Position numbers and translations under genes: made by a program. A stretch of 64,000 nucleotides of DNA, taken from positions 248,001-312,000 of the forward strand of contig JAMWZW010000001.1 of NCBI GenBank assembly GCA_024281995.1, written 5' to 3'. Below the pieces are notes generated by a model. The model had not been told where the DNA came from. It did not search any database and worked only from the letters and a program-made list of their open reading frames with translations. The DNA comes from Nitrosomonas sp. Lineage in GTDB: Bacteria; Pseudomonadota; Gammaproteobacteria; Burkholderiales; Nitrosomonadaceae. Numbering within the stretch: position 1 is the stretch's first letter; the number at the start of each line of letters is the position of its first letter. Positions 46,864 to 56,041 of this stretch are shown piece after piece.

Positions 46864-47481
46864 ATGAATACTGCAATAATGGCATCACCCATTGAATTAC
46901 GTCCCGATTTTGCGGCTATTGCTGAGTGGATCAAACCTGGCACAAAAATTCTGGATCTAGGTTGTGGCGATGGCTCGCTATTGCGCTATTTACGCGATAC
47001 TCGCGATGTTTTCGGTTATGGTGTGGAAATTGACGACGATAATCTGCGTAGCTGTTTTTATAATGGCATTAATGTGATCCAGAATGATCTGGAAGCAGGG
47101 TTGTCCAGCTTTGAATCGGATTCGTTTGATTATGTCATTTTGTCTCAAACCCTTCAGGCCATGCGGCACACCGAGGGCATCATTGAGGAAATGCTGCGGG
47201 TGGGCAAAGAAGGTATTGTTTCATTTCCTAATTTTGGTTATTGGAAAAACCGTATGCAGGTGATTACCGGCCATATGCCTGTTTCAGAAACTTTGCCGTA
47301 TCATTGGTATGACACTCCAAATATTCATCTGTGTACGTTGAGTGATTTTGAAACGCTGTGCCGTCAATGCAATGCGCGCATTCTTGAGCGTAGAGTGATG
47401 AGCCCCAATAATCACCCGGTTAATTTTTTGCCAAACTTAATGGGGATGCTTGCGTTTTATCGGTTTGAGCGGCTGGCGTGA
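46864..47481 (+). CDS. metW: Methionine biosynthesis protein MetW
   Basis: Methyltransferase-like partner of MetX, 205 residues from the ATG at 46864 (a later Met at codon 6 is also possible). SAM-fold motif KILDLGCGDGSLLRYL, then SQTLQAMRHTEGIIEEMLRVG and SFPNFGYWKNRMQ, which are typical of MetW. It is convergent with the DUF455 gene, 20 bases away. Confidence 0.93.
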   Translation: MNTAIMASPIELRPDFAAIAEWIKPGTKILDLGCGDGSLLRYLRDTRDVFGYGVEIDDDNLRSCFYNGINVIQNDLEAGLSSFESDSFDYVILSQTLQAMRHTEGIIEEMLRVGKEGIVSFPNFGYWKNRMQVITGHMPVSETLPYHWYDTPNIHLCTLSDFETLCRQCNARILERRVMSPNNHPVNFLPNLMGMLAFYRFERLA

Positions 47482-47501
47482 TGGATTATCGGCTGATTTT
47501 T

Positions 47502-48332
47502 TCAGAGTACTGTGTTTCCGGCATGCGGCCTAGCTGGTGGCAAGGAGTCAAGCGCAGCTAATTCCGCTGTAGTAAATCCAGCTTCCCGCCTTGCTTCATA
47601 AGAAAAAGGTCCGCAAATCTGCCCGCTAAAATGTTGTTTAATCAATTCGTGAAAGGTTTTTTCGGAATCCAGCCCGCGTTGATTACAGCAGTATTTATAC
47701 CAGTATGATCCGATTTTTACATGCCCAATTTCGTCACGCAAAATGATCTCCAAGATAGCGGCTGTTTTTTCATCACCTGCTTGTTGTAGGCGTTTAATAA
47801 TACTAGGTGTTACATCCAGACCTCTGGCTTCTAGCACTCGCGGTACAAGCGCCATACGCACCATCGGATCAAAAGCGGTATGCACGGCCATGTTCCATAA
47901 TCCATTATGCGCCGGCAAATCGCCGTAATCACAGTCGAAGTCACGCAGGCGTTGGCGTAATAATTGAAAGTGATGGGCTTCTTCAATTGCAACTTGCACC
48001 CAGTCGCTGTAGTACTGCTGAGGCATATCGCGAAAACGATATACTGCATCCCACGCTAAATTGATGGCATTGAATTCGATATGTGTTACCGCATGAATTA
48101 AAGCGATAAATCCGGTTTTTGTTCCCAAACGGCGTTTTGGGACATTGCCGGGCATTACTAAAACTGGCTTGGCAGGCCGTCCCGGTTGACCGATAGGTTT
48201 TGGTTTTTTTCTGGTTTGTAACGATAGCTGGCCATTACGCCAAGCTTCTGCAATATGTTGCGTCAAACATAGTTTATCTTCGATCTCACAGGTTAATAGG
48301 CAGTTCTCAACTGCGTCAAATAATGATTGCAT
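47502..48332 (-). CDS. Ferritin-like DUF455 protein
   Basis: 276 residues, mostly helical. Metal-ligand-type motifs of the ferritin-like superfamily are VAIEEAHHFQLLRQRL and LRDEIGHVKIGSYWYKY. The N-terminal half has the conserved ALIHAVTHIEFNAINLAWDA segment. Relatives of this family act as di-metal oxygenases on tRNA-like substrates or are uncharacterised, so no function is assigned. Confidence 0.85.
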   Translation of the reverse strand: MQSLFDAVENCLLTCEIEDKLCLTQHIAEAWRNGQLSLQTRKKPKPIGQPGRPAKPVLVMPGNVPKRRLGTKTGFIALIHAVTHIEFNAINLAWDAVYRFRDMPQQYYSDWVQVAIEEAHHFQLLRQRLRDFDCDYGDLPAHNGLWNMAVHTAFDPMVRMALVPRVLEARGLDVTPSIIKRLQQAGDEKTAAILEIILRDEIGHVKIGSYWYKYCCNQRGLDSEKTFHELIKQHFSGQICGPFSYEARREAGFTTAELAALDSLPPARPHAGNTVL

Positions 48333-48475
48333 AAAAGGCTTCTTACCAAAGTATCCGCAAAATTTGAATCGAAAAATTCAATTGACAACAAAGATAATGC
48401 ATTATTATATCGATGGCTTTTCGTGATAAAAACCTACTGTATTCTGATTAAACTTTCTTAACAAGATAAATAGTC

Positions 48476-48898
48476 ATGCCTAACGTACCTAATGATTCGT
48501 CACTTCATGTTTCGTTGCCGGATGGACAACCTATTTTGCGCACTGTCCCAATGCCTGCTGATACCAATTACGCAGGCGATATTTTTGGCGGCTGGATCAT
48601 GTCACAAGTCGATATGGCCGGTAGCATACCCGCCATTCGACGAGCATGCGGCCGGGTTGCAACAGTTGCGGTCAATTCCTTTGTATTCAAGCAACCAGTG
48701 TTTGTTGGCGATCTTGTCAGCCTCTATGCGGATATCGTTAAAGTGGGGCGTAGTTCAATTACTGTTAATGTAACCGTATATGCGCAACGTGGCGTGCGCG
48801 AAGGTGGCGAGGAAATCTGCATCAAAGTGACGGAAGCGGTGCTGACTTATGTGGCTATAGATGAGAATCGTCGTCCGAGAATGGTGCCGCAAGGGTGA
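48476..48898 (+). CDS. yciA: Acyl-CoA thioesterase, YciA-type hotdog protein
   Basis: 140-residue hotdog-fold thioesterase. The conserved DTNYAGDIFGGWIMSQVDMAG helix, split as AGDIFGGWIMSQVD, carries the catalytic Asp region. Strand VAVNSFVFKQPVFVGDLVSLYA follows. It probably hydrolyses fatty acyl-CoA. Length matches YciA (~133). It is divergent from the DUF455 gene. Confidence 0.88.
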   Translation: MPNVPNDSSLHVSLPDGQPILRTVPMPADTNYAGDIFGGWIMSQVDMAGSIPAIRRACGRVATVAVNSFVFKQPVFVGDLVSLYADIVKVGRSSITVNVTVYAQRGVREGGEEICIKVTEAVLTYVAIDENRRPRMVPQG

Positions 48899-48957
48899 TT
48901 GGATTGGCTGATAATTAATGAAAATAAGTTGATAACTTTTTATACCAGGTAAAAAAG

Positions 48958-49878
48958 ATGCTGAATCTACCGCAATGTACTCATATTTATCAAAACCATC
49001 ACTTCGACAGTACCCGTTGGGATTATTTCCAAGCGCGTGATGATGATATCGTTATTGCCACGTCATACAAGGCAGGTACCACGTGGACTCAGGCAATTGT
49101 TGCCCATTTGCTGTTTCCGCATGGGAATTTTCCCGCGCCACCTACGGAAATGTCACCGTGGTTGGATATGCGTATCATCCCGCTGGAGGTGGTTCTAAAC
49201 GGTTTGAAGGCGCAAAAGCACCGCCGTTTTATCAAAACACATTTGCCACTCGATGGCATGCATTATAGTGACAAGATCAAATATCTTTATATCGCCCGTG
49301 ATGCGCGTGATGTCTTCATGTCGTTATGGAATCACTATACCGGTATGAAAGAAGAGTTGCTGATGTTGATGAATATGCTCCCTGGGCGCATGGGTGATGA
49401 GTTGCCACCCGCACCGCATGATATCCATATCTTCTGGCACCACTGGATTACTCGTGGTTCGTTTGCGTGGGAAACCGATGGTTGGCCGTATTGGTCGCAT
49501 CTTGCAAATGTACAATCGTGGTGGAATTTTCGTCATCTACCAAACATTCAGCTATTCCATTACACCGATATGCTTGCGGATACTGAACGCGAAGTTCGCC
49601 GTATGGCAGCGTTCCTGGAGATCGATGTGCCCGAACAAGCTTGGGATGGCATTATTAAAGCTATTTCATTTACTGAGATGAAACGCCAAGGCGAGCTGTA
49701 TGCACCAGGAGGCGGGCAGTTCTGGAAAGGCGGAGCGGAAACTTTCATGCACAAAGGCACCAATAACCGTTGGCGCGACATACTTTCAGACGACGAACTG
49801 GCGCTCTATGACGCCGCTTGCAAGCGAGCGTTGACCTCAGATTGTCGGGAATGGCTGGAGAATGGCGGAACGATCTGA
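48958..49878 (+). CDS. Sulfotransferase-domain protein
   Basis: 306-residue cytosolic-type PAPS-dependent sulfotransferase. The 5'-phosphosulfate loop is ATSYKAGTTWTQ. Catalytic His candidate in KTHLPLDGM, 3'-phosphate site in YIARDARDVFMSLWNHY, and C-terminal FMHKGTNNRWRDIL. The enzyme should sulfate a small alcohol or lipid-linked group; the acceptor is unknown. It stands alone between yciA and a decayed addiction module. Confidence 0.85.
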   Translation: MLNLPQCTHIYQNHHFDSTRWDYFQARDDDIVIATSYKAGTTWTQAIVAHLLFPHGNFPAPPTEMSPWLDMRIIPLEVVLNGLKAQKHRRFIKTHLPLDGMHYSDKIKYLYIARDARDVFMSLWNHYTGMKEELLMLMNMLPGRMGDELPPAPHDIHIFWHHWITRGSFAWETDGWPYWSHLANVQSWWNFRHLPNIQLFHYTDMLADTEREVRRMAAFLEIDVPEQAWDGIIKAISFTEMKRQGELYAPGGGQFWKGGAETFMHKGTNNRWRDILSDDELALYDAACKRALTSDCREWLENGGTI

Positions 49879-49947
49879 CGGGACTTTTTTATTGACCAAT
49901 AAGAAGTTGGACAGTATAGGTATTAATTGTATTTCTACGGAGCACTC

Positions 49948-50160
49948 ATGAAAACTGAAATATTGAACAAGCTTCGTTCTGAAGTGCTCATGCTATCGAA
50001 AGTAGAATGTGCCGAGTTGGCGCATGCTTTGGTTTGAAGTTTGGATGCGCCCGATGATGCGGATACATCGAAAGCTTGGGATAAGGAAATTCTTCGCCGT
50101 CTTGCTGAAATTGATGCGAATACCGTGAAGTTTATTGATCGGGATGAATTTCGACGGTGA
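49948..50160 (+). pseudogene. Addiction-module antitoxin-like gene interrupted by an in-frame stop
   Basis: One frame of 71 codons from ATG to TGA contains an internal TGA at codon 30 (50035-50037). Either side reads as the short helical RelB-like addiction component family, with the motif VECAELAHALV before the stop and SLDAPDDADTSKAWDKEI plus ILRRLAEIDAN after. This is a nonsense-broken gene unless the TGA is read through, which is not indicated. Confidence 0.7.
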
Positions 50161-50306
50161 ATACAAACGTGGATTGGCGGCTGAACGTGCGCCGGGTAAA
50201 AAATTCTTGAGGAAGCCGTTGAAGAAGCTATTGAGGCGGCAGCTTGTAGTGAAAATGAACCGACAATCGTGAGGCTATCGGGAAATAGCCAGAACAATCA
50301 TCTCAT
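50161..50306 (+). pseudogene. Frameshifted remnant after the broken antitoxin
   Basis: Partly readable coding sequence: EYKRGLAAERAPGKKF in one frame, then EEAVEEAIEAAACSE in another, so a frameshift lies near 50210. It may be the toxin-side remnant or part of a further addiction gene. No complete domain was recognised. Confidence 0.4.
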
Positions 50307-50516
50307 GAAAATAAGTTATGCATTAATCAATAACTTGATAATTTTGCTTTCCTTGCAAATGCAATATTCCGACAGTCCCGCAATCATGCAAAGACATCAA
50401 TGAATCATATGAGGAGTGTGAATTTTCTCACAGTGATTCTTAGCTGATCATATTAACCTTGGAACTGCTCTTTCTTTACGAATGTGCAAAACAAACTATA
50501 ACTGAAAAGGAGAAAT

Positions 50517-51509
50517 ATGATGATAGCGAACAGAAACAAATGGTCGCCAGTATTCGGTGTACTTTTTTCACTGACCCTCATTGCTTACTTGCCATCAGCA
50601 AAAGCCATCGACGATAACCATGCCCCAGTAGCTAGCGACGGTTCCGTATTGCAAGGCTCCGGAAAAAAATCATTGGCAGCATCACAAGGAGTAAATGGAT
50701 ATGCGGGAACCGGCATCATGACCAGGGATGTGGTTGGCGGATCCCAATTGGGAGTTATTCCGACCCGTGAAGAAATTAAGTCATTGCAACCGGCTGTCAA
50801 TGGAAAAGAAACGGGAATAGAGTCTGTACTGGGAGCGGATACCCGTTTCAGGACTTACGGTAATACCTATCCGGCACGTGCAGTTGCGCTTATTACATTC
50901 GATGGTGGGTTTTGTACTGGAACTTTCTATGGTTCCAATGTGGTCTTGACCGCTGGCCATTGCGTTCACAGTGGCGGTAGCGGAGGTAGCTGGAAAACCA
51001 ATGTTCGAGTGTGGCCCGGATACAATGCAGGTTCTGCTCCATATGGTTCTTTTCCAGCCAGAACTTTGCATTCTGTTACCGGATGGACGGTTAGCGGAGA
51101 TGAACGCTTCGATTATGGTGTCATTAAATTAAGCACCAATGCGGGCAATACCGTCGGCTGGTTCGGACATTTTTGGCAGACTGCAAGTTTGACGGGGCTT
51201 CCCTCGGTGATTGCCGGTTATCCGGGCGACAAATCACCATCCCAATCGCAATGGATGAGTGTGGATATTGTTCGCGATACGCAAGAAAGGCAAGTCTTTT
51301 ATAAGAATGACACGGCAGGTGGAATGAGTGGCAGCGCAGTGTGGCATGATCGGCCGGCTGGAAGCAGTTTCTGCGCAGATGGCCCATGCATCTATGCAAT
51401 ACATGCCTATGGCTTGCATGGCTCCGCACCCCACAGCGATCATAACCACGGAACACGTATCACCCAGGCAGTATCCAATAATTTGATTGCTTGGCGGGAC
51501 GCTCCGTAA
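50517..51509 (+). CDS. Secreted trypsin-like (V8/GluEP-type) serine protease
   Basis: 330 residues with a signal peptide (~10-30, VFGVLFSLTLIAYLPSAKA), a propeptide-like region to ~110 and a chymotrypsin-fold domain. Triad: His148 in VVLTAGHCV, Asp199 in ERFDYGVIKL, Ser271 in GGMSGSAVW. The segment FCTGTFYGSNVVL matches the S1B V8-type group. Ribosome site aaggagaaa precedes the ATG. The small exported protein downstream follows after 98 bases and may belong to the same unit. Confidence 0.87.
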   Translation: MMIANRNKWSPVFGVLFSLTLIAYLPSAKAIDDNHAPVASDGSVLQGSGKKSLAASQGVNGYAGTGIMTRDVVGGSQLGVIPTREEIKSLQPAVNGKETGIESVLGADTRFRTYGNTYPARAVALITFDGGFCTGTFYGSNVVLTAGHCVHSGGSGGSWKTNVRVWPGYNAGSAPYGSFPARTLHSVTGWTVSGDERFDYGVIKLSTNAGNTVGWFGHFWQTASLTGLPSVIAGYPGDKSPSQSQWMSVDIVRDTQERQVFYKNDTAGGMSGSAVWHDRPAGSSFCADGPCIYAIHAYGLHGSAPHSDHNHGTRITQAVSNNLIAWRDAP

Positions 51510-51607
51510 CTTAGCGGGTAGGCGGGGTGTAAAAATTCCGCCTATTCAATGTGAATCAGAGCGAGTCAATATTTTTGTGTAGTAACGGAATTGAGAGGAT
51601 TGCATCA

Positions 51608-52003
51608 ATGATATCGAATAACGAGTGGACAACTTTTATCTCCGCTATACTTTTGCTCGCGACCTCAGTATGCAGTTATGCTAATCAGGATATCCCAGTG
51701 ACAGATAGAGGGCATTTAGGCCAGGGAGACAAAGAAGGCGTGTCCGGGCGAATTACCGATCGGCAAGGCCATCCAGTAGCCGGTGTTTTTGTTCACCCCC
51801 GGTCACTCGATAAACCCGCACCGGCAATTCCGGAAATTGCTATTGTCAGCGATGCTAATGGCCATTACGCATGGCGATTGCCACCCGGAAAATACGAACT
51901 GTCGGCATCTGCAATCGGTTACCACGGTATGGTTAAGATAATTACTATCAAGGCGGGACAAATGACTACTGAGGATTTTATACTGGAACGCGCGCTGCAT
52001 TAG
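51608..52003 (+). CDS. Small exported protein with carboxypeptidase-regulatory-like domain
   Basis: 131 residues from ATG at 51608, favoured by gagagga just upstream over a GTG at 51551. Signal peptide near the start (FISAILLLATSVCSYA). The rest is one Ig-like CarboxypepD_reg domain with GVSGRITDRQGHPVAGVFVH and WRLPPGKYELSASAIGYH, typical of this fold. Such domains often sit on outer-surface proteins and bind or stabilise; here it is alone. Role unknown. Confidence 0.72.
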   Translation: MISNNEWTTFISAILLLATSVCSYANQDIPVTDRGHLGQGDKEGVSGRITDRQGHPVAGVFVHPRSLDKPAPAIPEIAIVSDANGHYAWRLPPGKYELSASAIGYHGMVKIITIKAGQMTTEDFILERALH

Positions 52004-52043
52004 CGATTCGAAATTGATCACAATGCCGATGGCCACGATTAGT

Positions 52044-52733
52044 TTATAGCACATTTGCTTCAAAAACCGTAACCACCGATTGAGTGCGTTGCAATAACCA
52101 AACAATCGGCAATCCCGGATCAGGATTATTACTCAGCCGGTCTAACAATTGCCGCTTACCTTCACCGGTAACAACCAGTGCAATGTGTGCACTTTCTGCC
52201 AGTATTGCCAACGACAGGCTAACCCGCAGCGACGGTGCGATCGGTGGGCCAACGGCAACGCAGTGATGAACCGAGCGTAAATCTGGATTCATCCCCGGAA
52301 ACAGTGAAGCGATATGACCATCTTCTCCCAGACCCAAGATCGTCAGGCTTAATGGTAGCGACAAGCGATCCAGGCGCTGGTGGATTTCATCAATGGCGTC
52401 GGATGGGCTGTCATGCTGGGTTTTGAGTCCGACGAAACGCGTATTTGAAGGGAGGTGATTCATCAGGTATTTTTTTACCAAGCGTTCGTTCGATTGTTCA
52501 TCCGTGACATCGACCCAGCGCTCATCCGATAGGGTGATCGTGATGCGATCCCAAGGCAATTGGCATTTTGACAGTGCGGGCAGGTAATGGCGTGGCGTAT
52601 TGCCGCCGGGGACGATCAGTGTGGCTTGAGGTTTTCGGGTTAGTGTGTTTTGCAGTGCGTTTTCAACATACTTCGCAAGGCTTTGGCTGAGCTGCTCGAT
52701 ATTCGCGAAATAGTGTCGCTGCATTGAGACCAT
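52044..52733 (-). CDS. pgl: 6-phosphogluconolactonase
   Basis: 229-residue DevB/Pgl-type lactonase of the pentose phosphate pathway. Motifs: TLIVPGGNTPRHYLPALS at the N-terminus, ITLSDERWVDVTDEQSNERLV, and SLTILGLGEDGHIASLFPG with the active His. zwf and edd are not in the window. It follows the HAD gene of the neighbouring cluster by 7 bases on the same strand, which suggests co-transcription. Confidence 0.92.
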   Translation of the reverse strand: MVSMQRHYFANIEQLSQSLAKYVENALQNTLTRKPQATLIVPGGNTPRHYLPALSKCQLPWDRITITLSDERWVDVTDEQSNERLVKKYLMNHLPSNTRFVGLKTQHDSPSDAIDEIHQRLDRLSLPLSLTILGLGEDGHIASLFPGMNPDLRSVHHCVAVGPPIAPSLRVSLSLAILAESAHIALVVTGEGKRQLLDRLSNNPDPGLPIVWLLQRTQSVVTVFEANVL

Positions 52734-52740
52734 TTTGCGT

Positions 52741-53382
52741 TTAAGCGACTAACTCACGTAAATCCGGTACGATTTTTATATGTGCTGGGAAAGGATTCGG
52801 GTCATTGGGGTGGACGCGGCCCAGAAAATCGGTGTTATTGGCTTGCGCACCCTCGTAATCCGCCATCGCATCGCCGATCATCAGCACTGTTTCGGGCTTG
52901 AGCGCATAAGTGGATAAAATTTCCGCGATTATGGTTTGTTTAAGCGCCGGCGCGCCGCGTACTTCTTTAAAGTATGGCGTCAGGCCGCGGCGTTCGACAA
53001 TAACTTTCAGCTCATTTTCAGGTGTGCCGGAGGCTACGAATAACGGAATTTTTCCGGCTTGCTGGCGAATGAGCTCCATTGCGCCGGGTACGGCATCAGC
53101 GGCGATAACGGCTTCAACCACTAGCTCGGAAAAACGACGGTCTAATTCTTTTTCTTCCGCTTCAGTCAGCGGCGGTTTATGGAGAAAATACTGTTGGAAA
53201 TGACGGAATTTGCGGTAGCGCGACATGCCGCCGTTTTGAGTATGAAATTGCACTACTTTTGCGGCAATTTCCTCGCTGTGGGTGCGATAGAGTTCCGCGA
53301 ATGCCTGGGTTTTAATTTTGCCGGATTCCACCACTACACCGTCAAAATCAAAAATAATGGCCTGCCAGTCAAAGTTTTTCAT
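52741..53382 (-). CDS. HAD-superfamily hydrolase (beta-PGM-like)
   Basis: 213 residues. Motif I AIIFDFDGVVVESG with nucleophile Asp, motif II LFVASGTPENEL, motif III Lys in VRGAPALKQTI and motif IV VLMIGDAMADYEGA. A helical cap lies between motifs I and II. It probably removes phosphate from a sugar-type intermediate; within this cluster it could play the KdsC-like role. The gap to the epimerase is 8 bases. Confidence 0.85.
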   Translation of the reverse strand: MKNFDWQAIIFDFDGVVVESGKIKTQAFAELYRTHSEEIAAKVVQFHTQNGGMSRYRKFRHFQQYFLHKPPLTEAEEKELDRRFSELVVEAVIAADAVPGAMELIRQQAGKIPLFVASGTPENELKVIVERRGLTPYFKEVRGAPALKQTIIAEILSTYALKPETVLMIGDAMADYEGAQANNTDFLGRVHPNDPNPFPAHIKIVPDLRELVA

Positions 53383-53390
53383 GACGAGTG

Positions 53391-54335
53391 TTATGCGCGA
53401 TTATCCGACGTGGCTGGGGTGGCATCGTCATTTTCATCGGCATGATGAAGATTCTGGTGGATTTCCCGTAAGCAGTCGAGCAGACCTTGTCCCAGATCGA
53501 CATGTTCATTCAGCACCAGCTTGCGGCCAATACGCGGTTGAAATGCATAGGGAGTAATTTCGTAGTGATGTATCGCATTGGCTTCGTCGAAACGCAATTC
53601 CACGGGCCATGGTAACATTTCCGAGATCATCGTCATGACATCTTTGATGCGCATTTTTTCCTGGCCTGTCAGAATTAAGTGGCGATTGGCAAACTCGGAT
53701 GCGAGTATTTGCACACTCATTCGCGCAGCATCTTCCACATGGATATACTCGCGCATGGCTTCGCCGCTGCCTTTGTAGGTGATGGAATGATGCGCGACGG
53801 CTTCGTTCAGCATGCGATATATACCGTTGCGTGTGTCGGAACGTCGGCCGTACAGTGAGCCATAGCGCAGGATGGTGTAATTCAATCCGTAGCGTTCGTG
53901 ATAAGTTTCGGTAAAGCGTTCCGCAGCTTGCTTGCTGGCACGATAAAACGATCCGGATTCGGAGTAGACATAAACGCTGCTGGCAAACACAAAGCGGCGC
54001 GCACCGGTGATACGGGCGGCTTCGAGCACATGCATGTTGCCCAATACGTTAATGGTCGCAGTCGGTATCGGTTTGTCGTGCGCTTCGTCGATATCGGCAA
54101 TGGCGGCAAAGTTGTAGACGATGGATGCATCTTTGGCGGCCTCGATAACTTGATCAAGGTTCATGATATCGCCTACGATCATTTCCTGGTTGCTTTTGAG
54201 GTACGGTGATGGGCTGCGATCGAATAGCCGCACCCGGTATCCTGCAGCGGATAATGCGTCGGCAACATGGCTACCTAGAAAACCGCTGGCGCCAAATACA
54301 ATTACTTTTTCGTTAGCGATTGTTTGATCAATCAT
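53391..54335 (-). CDS. NAD-dependent sugar epimerase/dehydratase
   Basis: 314-residue extended SDR. Rossmann motif VIVFGASGFLGSHVADAL, active-site Ser region FVFASSVYVYSESG and YxxxK in YRASKQAAERF. C-terminal LRYGSLYGRRSDTRNG binds nucleotide-sugar in relatives. It overlaps the dehydrogenase gene by 4 bases, so they are coupled. Which NDP-sugar it uses is not evident. Confidence 0.87.
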   Translation of the reverse strand: MIDQTIANEKVIVFGASGFLGSHVADALSAAGYRVRLFDRSPSPYLKSNQEMIVGDIMNLDQVIEAAKDASIVYNFAAIADIDEAHDKPIPTATINVLGNMHVLEAARITGARRFVFASSVYVYSESGSFYRASKQAAERFTETYHERYGLNYTILRYGSLYGRRSDTRNGIYRMLNEAVAHHSITYKGSGEAMREYIHVEDAARMSVQILASEFANRHLILTGQEKMRIKDVMTMISEMLPWPVELRFDEANAIHHYEITPYAFQPRIGRKLVLNEHVDLGQGLLDCLREIHQNLHHADENDDATPATSDNRA

Positions 54336-55264
54336 TTGAGGAGACCTGTTTTGATTAAGCCTTGCAGCAAATTTTCCGCCGCTTCAATTTCCATGCGCTG
54401 ACGCGATTCCCGTGCGAGTGATCCGATATGCGAAGTCAGAATGGTATTGCCGCATTCGATTAACGGACCGTGATAAGGCTCTTGTTCGAACGTATCCAGT
54501 GCCGCGGCACTGATTTTTCCCAATTTTAATGTGTCGAGAAGCGCATCCTCATCCACCAGTCCACCGCGTGCCGCATTAATAACGATTGCTTCGGGTTTTA
54601 GGGTAGTCAAGGCTTTGGCATTTAGCAGATGATGCGTGTTCGCGGAATAGGGTAAATGCAGGCTGATGATATCGGCAGTGGCCAGCAAGGACTCTAAAGG
54701 CACTAATGTCACATCGGTTGGCACTTCATTGACATAGGGGTCGTGCGCGATGACAGTGGCTTCGAATGCTTGGCACAAGCGTGCCACGCGACGACCGATA
54801 TGTCCCAATCCTATAATGCCGACGGTTTGCGCGGCGAGTAGTCGGCCTTGCATACGCGGCCATTCACTGCTTCGCACAGCTTGATCGATGGGATTAATTT
54901 GCCGCAGCAGAGCTAGCATCAAGCCTATAGTAAGTTCTGCAACCGCCTGTGCCGGCGCTTCGGGCGTGTTCAGAACGGTAATGTCATGATTTTTGGCTGC
55001 AACCAGATCGACGCTGTCCAATCCGGTGCCACATCGCGAGATGACTTTTAAATGATTGGCAGATTCAAATACCCGCTCAGTCAGCGGTTCGATGCCGGCG
55101 ATCAATCCGACTGCGCCATCTTTCAGCAATGCGATGATTTCATCTTCGGTCAGTTTACGGCGGTGAGGGTTAGTAATGATTTTTAAGCCATTTTTCAGCA
55201 AATGCTGTAGTGGTGGATTGTTGTCGATATCGAATGAGGAAGTGGAGATAACCAGTGTGTTCAT
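54332..55264 (-). CDS. D-2-hydroxyacid dehydrogenase (phosphoglycerate dehydrogenase-like)
   Basis: 310 residues from ATG at 55264 (MNTLVISTSS); an upstream in-frame start lies inside the aldolase gene. NAD site VGIIGLGHIGRRVARL. Catalytic Arg in VISRCGTGLDSVDL, Glu in DTFEQEPYHG and His in LTSHIGSLARESRQ. It overlaps the aldolase stop as ATGA. In this cluster it may oxidise or reduce a 2-oxo/2-hydroxy sugar acid; a serine-pathway role is less likely because no C-terminal ACT domain is present. Confidence 0.85.
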   Translation of the reverse strand: MNTLVISTSSFDIDNNPPLQHLLKNGLKIITNPHRRKLTEDEIIALLKDGAVGLIAGIEPLTERVFESANHLKVISRCGTGLDSVDLVAAKNHDITVLNTPEAPAQAVAELTIGLMLALLRQINPIDQAVRSSEWPRMQGRLLAAQTVGIIGLGHIGRRVARLCQAFEATVIAHDPYVNEVPTDVTLVPLESLLATADIISLHLPYSANTHHLLNAKALTTLKPEAIVINAARGGLVDEDALLDTLKLGKISAAALDTFEQEPYHGPLIECGNTILTSHIGSLARESRQRMEIEAAENLLQGLIKTGLLK

Positions 55265-56031
55265 GCGTTCTTCAGTGTTGTGCGTATACTTTGCAAATGG
55301 GTGCGGCAAATTGAATCGAGAATGCGGATATCCAGTCCATAGCCGAGGAAATTAAAACCTGCCTGAATGCGTTGCTGCAGCGCTTGCAGATCGGGTTCGA
55401 TAACATGGATGCCGCCAGGTTTTTGAGCGCGGCGGCCAGCTTCTAAAACTTCTGCGATTGCTGCTTGCACGTCGGGGTGATTAAGATCGCCGGGGCGTCC
55501 CATTGAGCCGGATAAATCATAGGGGCCGATAATATAAGCGTCGATGCCGGGAACAGTCAAAATGTGATCAATGGCCCTGACGGCGTCAATATGTTCGATC
55601 ATTACGACAATCACCGCGTTTTCTTCCAGCCATTGCCGGTAGCTTTGAAAATTTGCGCCGTAGCCTTGCGCACGTGCAAGACCAACGCCCCTTTGCCCGC
55701 GTGGCGGATAGTAAACGCTATTTACGGCTGCGATGGCATCGGTAGCGGATTTAATCATCGGTACCATGATGCCGGTGGCGCCAGCATCCATGACGCGCTT
55801 GATTTGATCGGGATGATTGGAAGTCAAGCGCACAATAGCTGGACACTGCTTGCCATCTAAAACCTGAATGCTGGCTTGTACTTCATTCAATTCCAGCACG
55901 CTATGTTCCATATCCAGCACTAGCCAGTCAAAACCGGCTGATGCCATGATCTCGGCAATGGATGGATGTCCCAACGTGACCCAAGAACCTATGGTTAATT
56001 CGGATTGCTTCAGCCTGGATTTGAGTGACAT
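55261..56031 (-). CDS. HpcH/HpaI-family class II aldolase
   Basis: 256-residue metal-dependent pyruvate aldolase. Substrate Arg in IVRLTSNHPDQIKR, metal ligands Glu in VVMIEHIDAVRAI and Asp in IIGPYDLSGSMG. Relatives condense pyruvate with an aldehyde to make 2-keto-3-deoxy sugar acids (for example the rhamnonate/KDG-type enzymes). It sits 10 bases after the cytidylyltransferase gene and before the dehydrogenase, which suggests it builds the acid that is then activated with CMP. Confidence 0.88.
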   Translation of the reverse strand: MSLKSRLKQSELTIGSWVTLGHPSIAEIMASAGFDWLVLDMEHSVLELNEVQASIQVLDGKQCPAIVRLTSNHPDQIKRVMDAGATGIMVPMIKSATDAIAAVNSVYYPPRGQRGVGLARAQGYGANFQSYRQWLEENAVIVVMIEHIDAVRAIDHILTVPGIDAYIIGPYDLSGSMGRPGDLNHPDVQAAIAEVLEAGRRAQKPGGIHVIEPDLQALQQRIQAGFNFLGYGLDIRILDSICRTHLQSIRTTLKNA

Positions 56032-56041
56032 AACGCTATTC

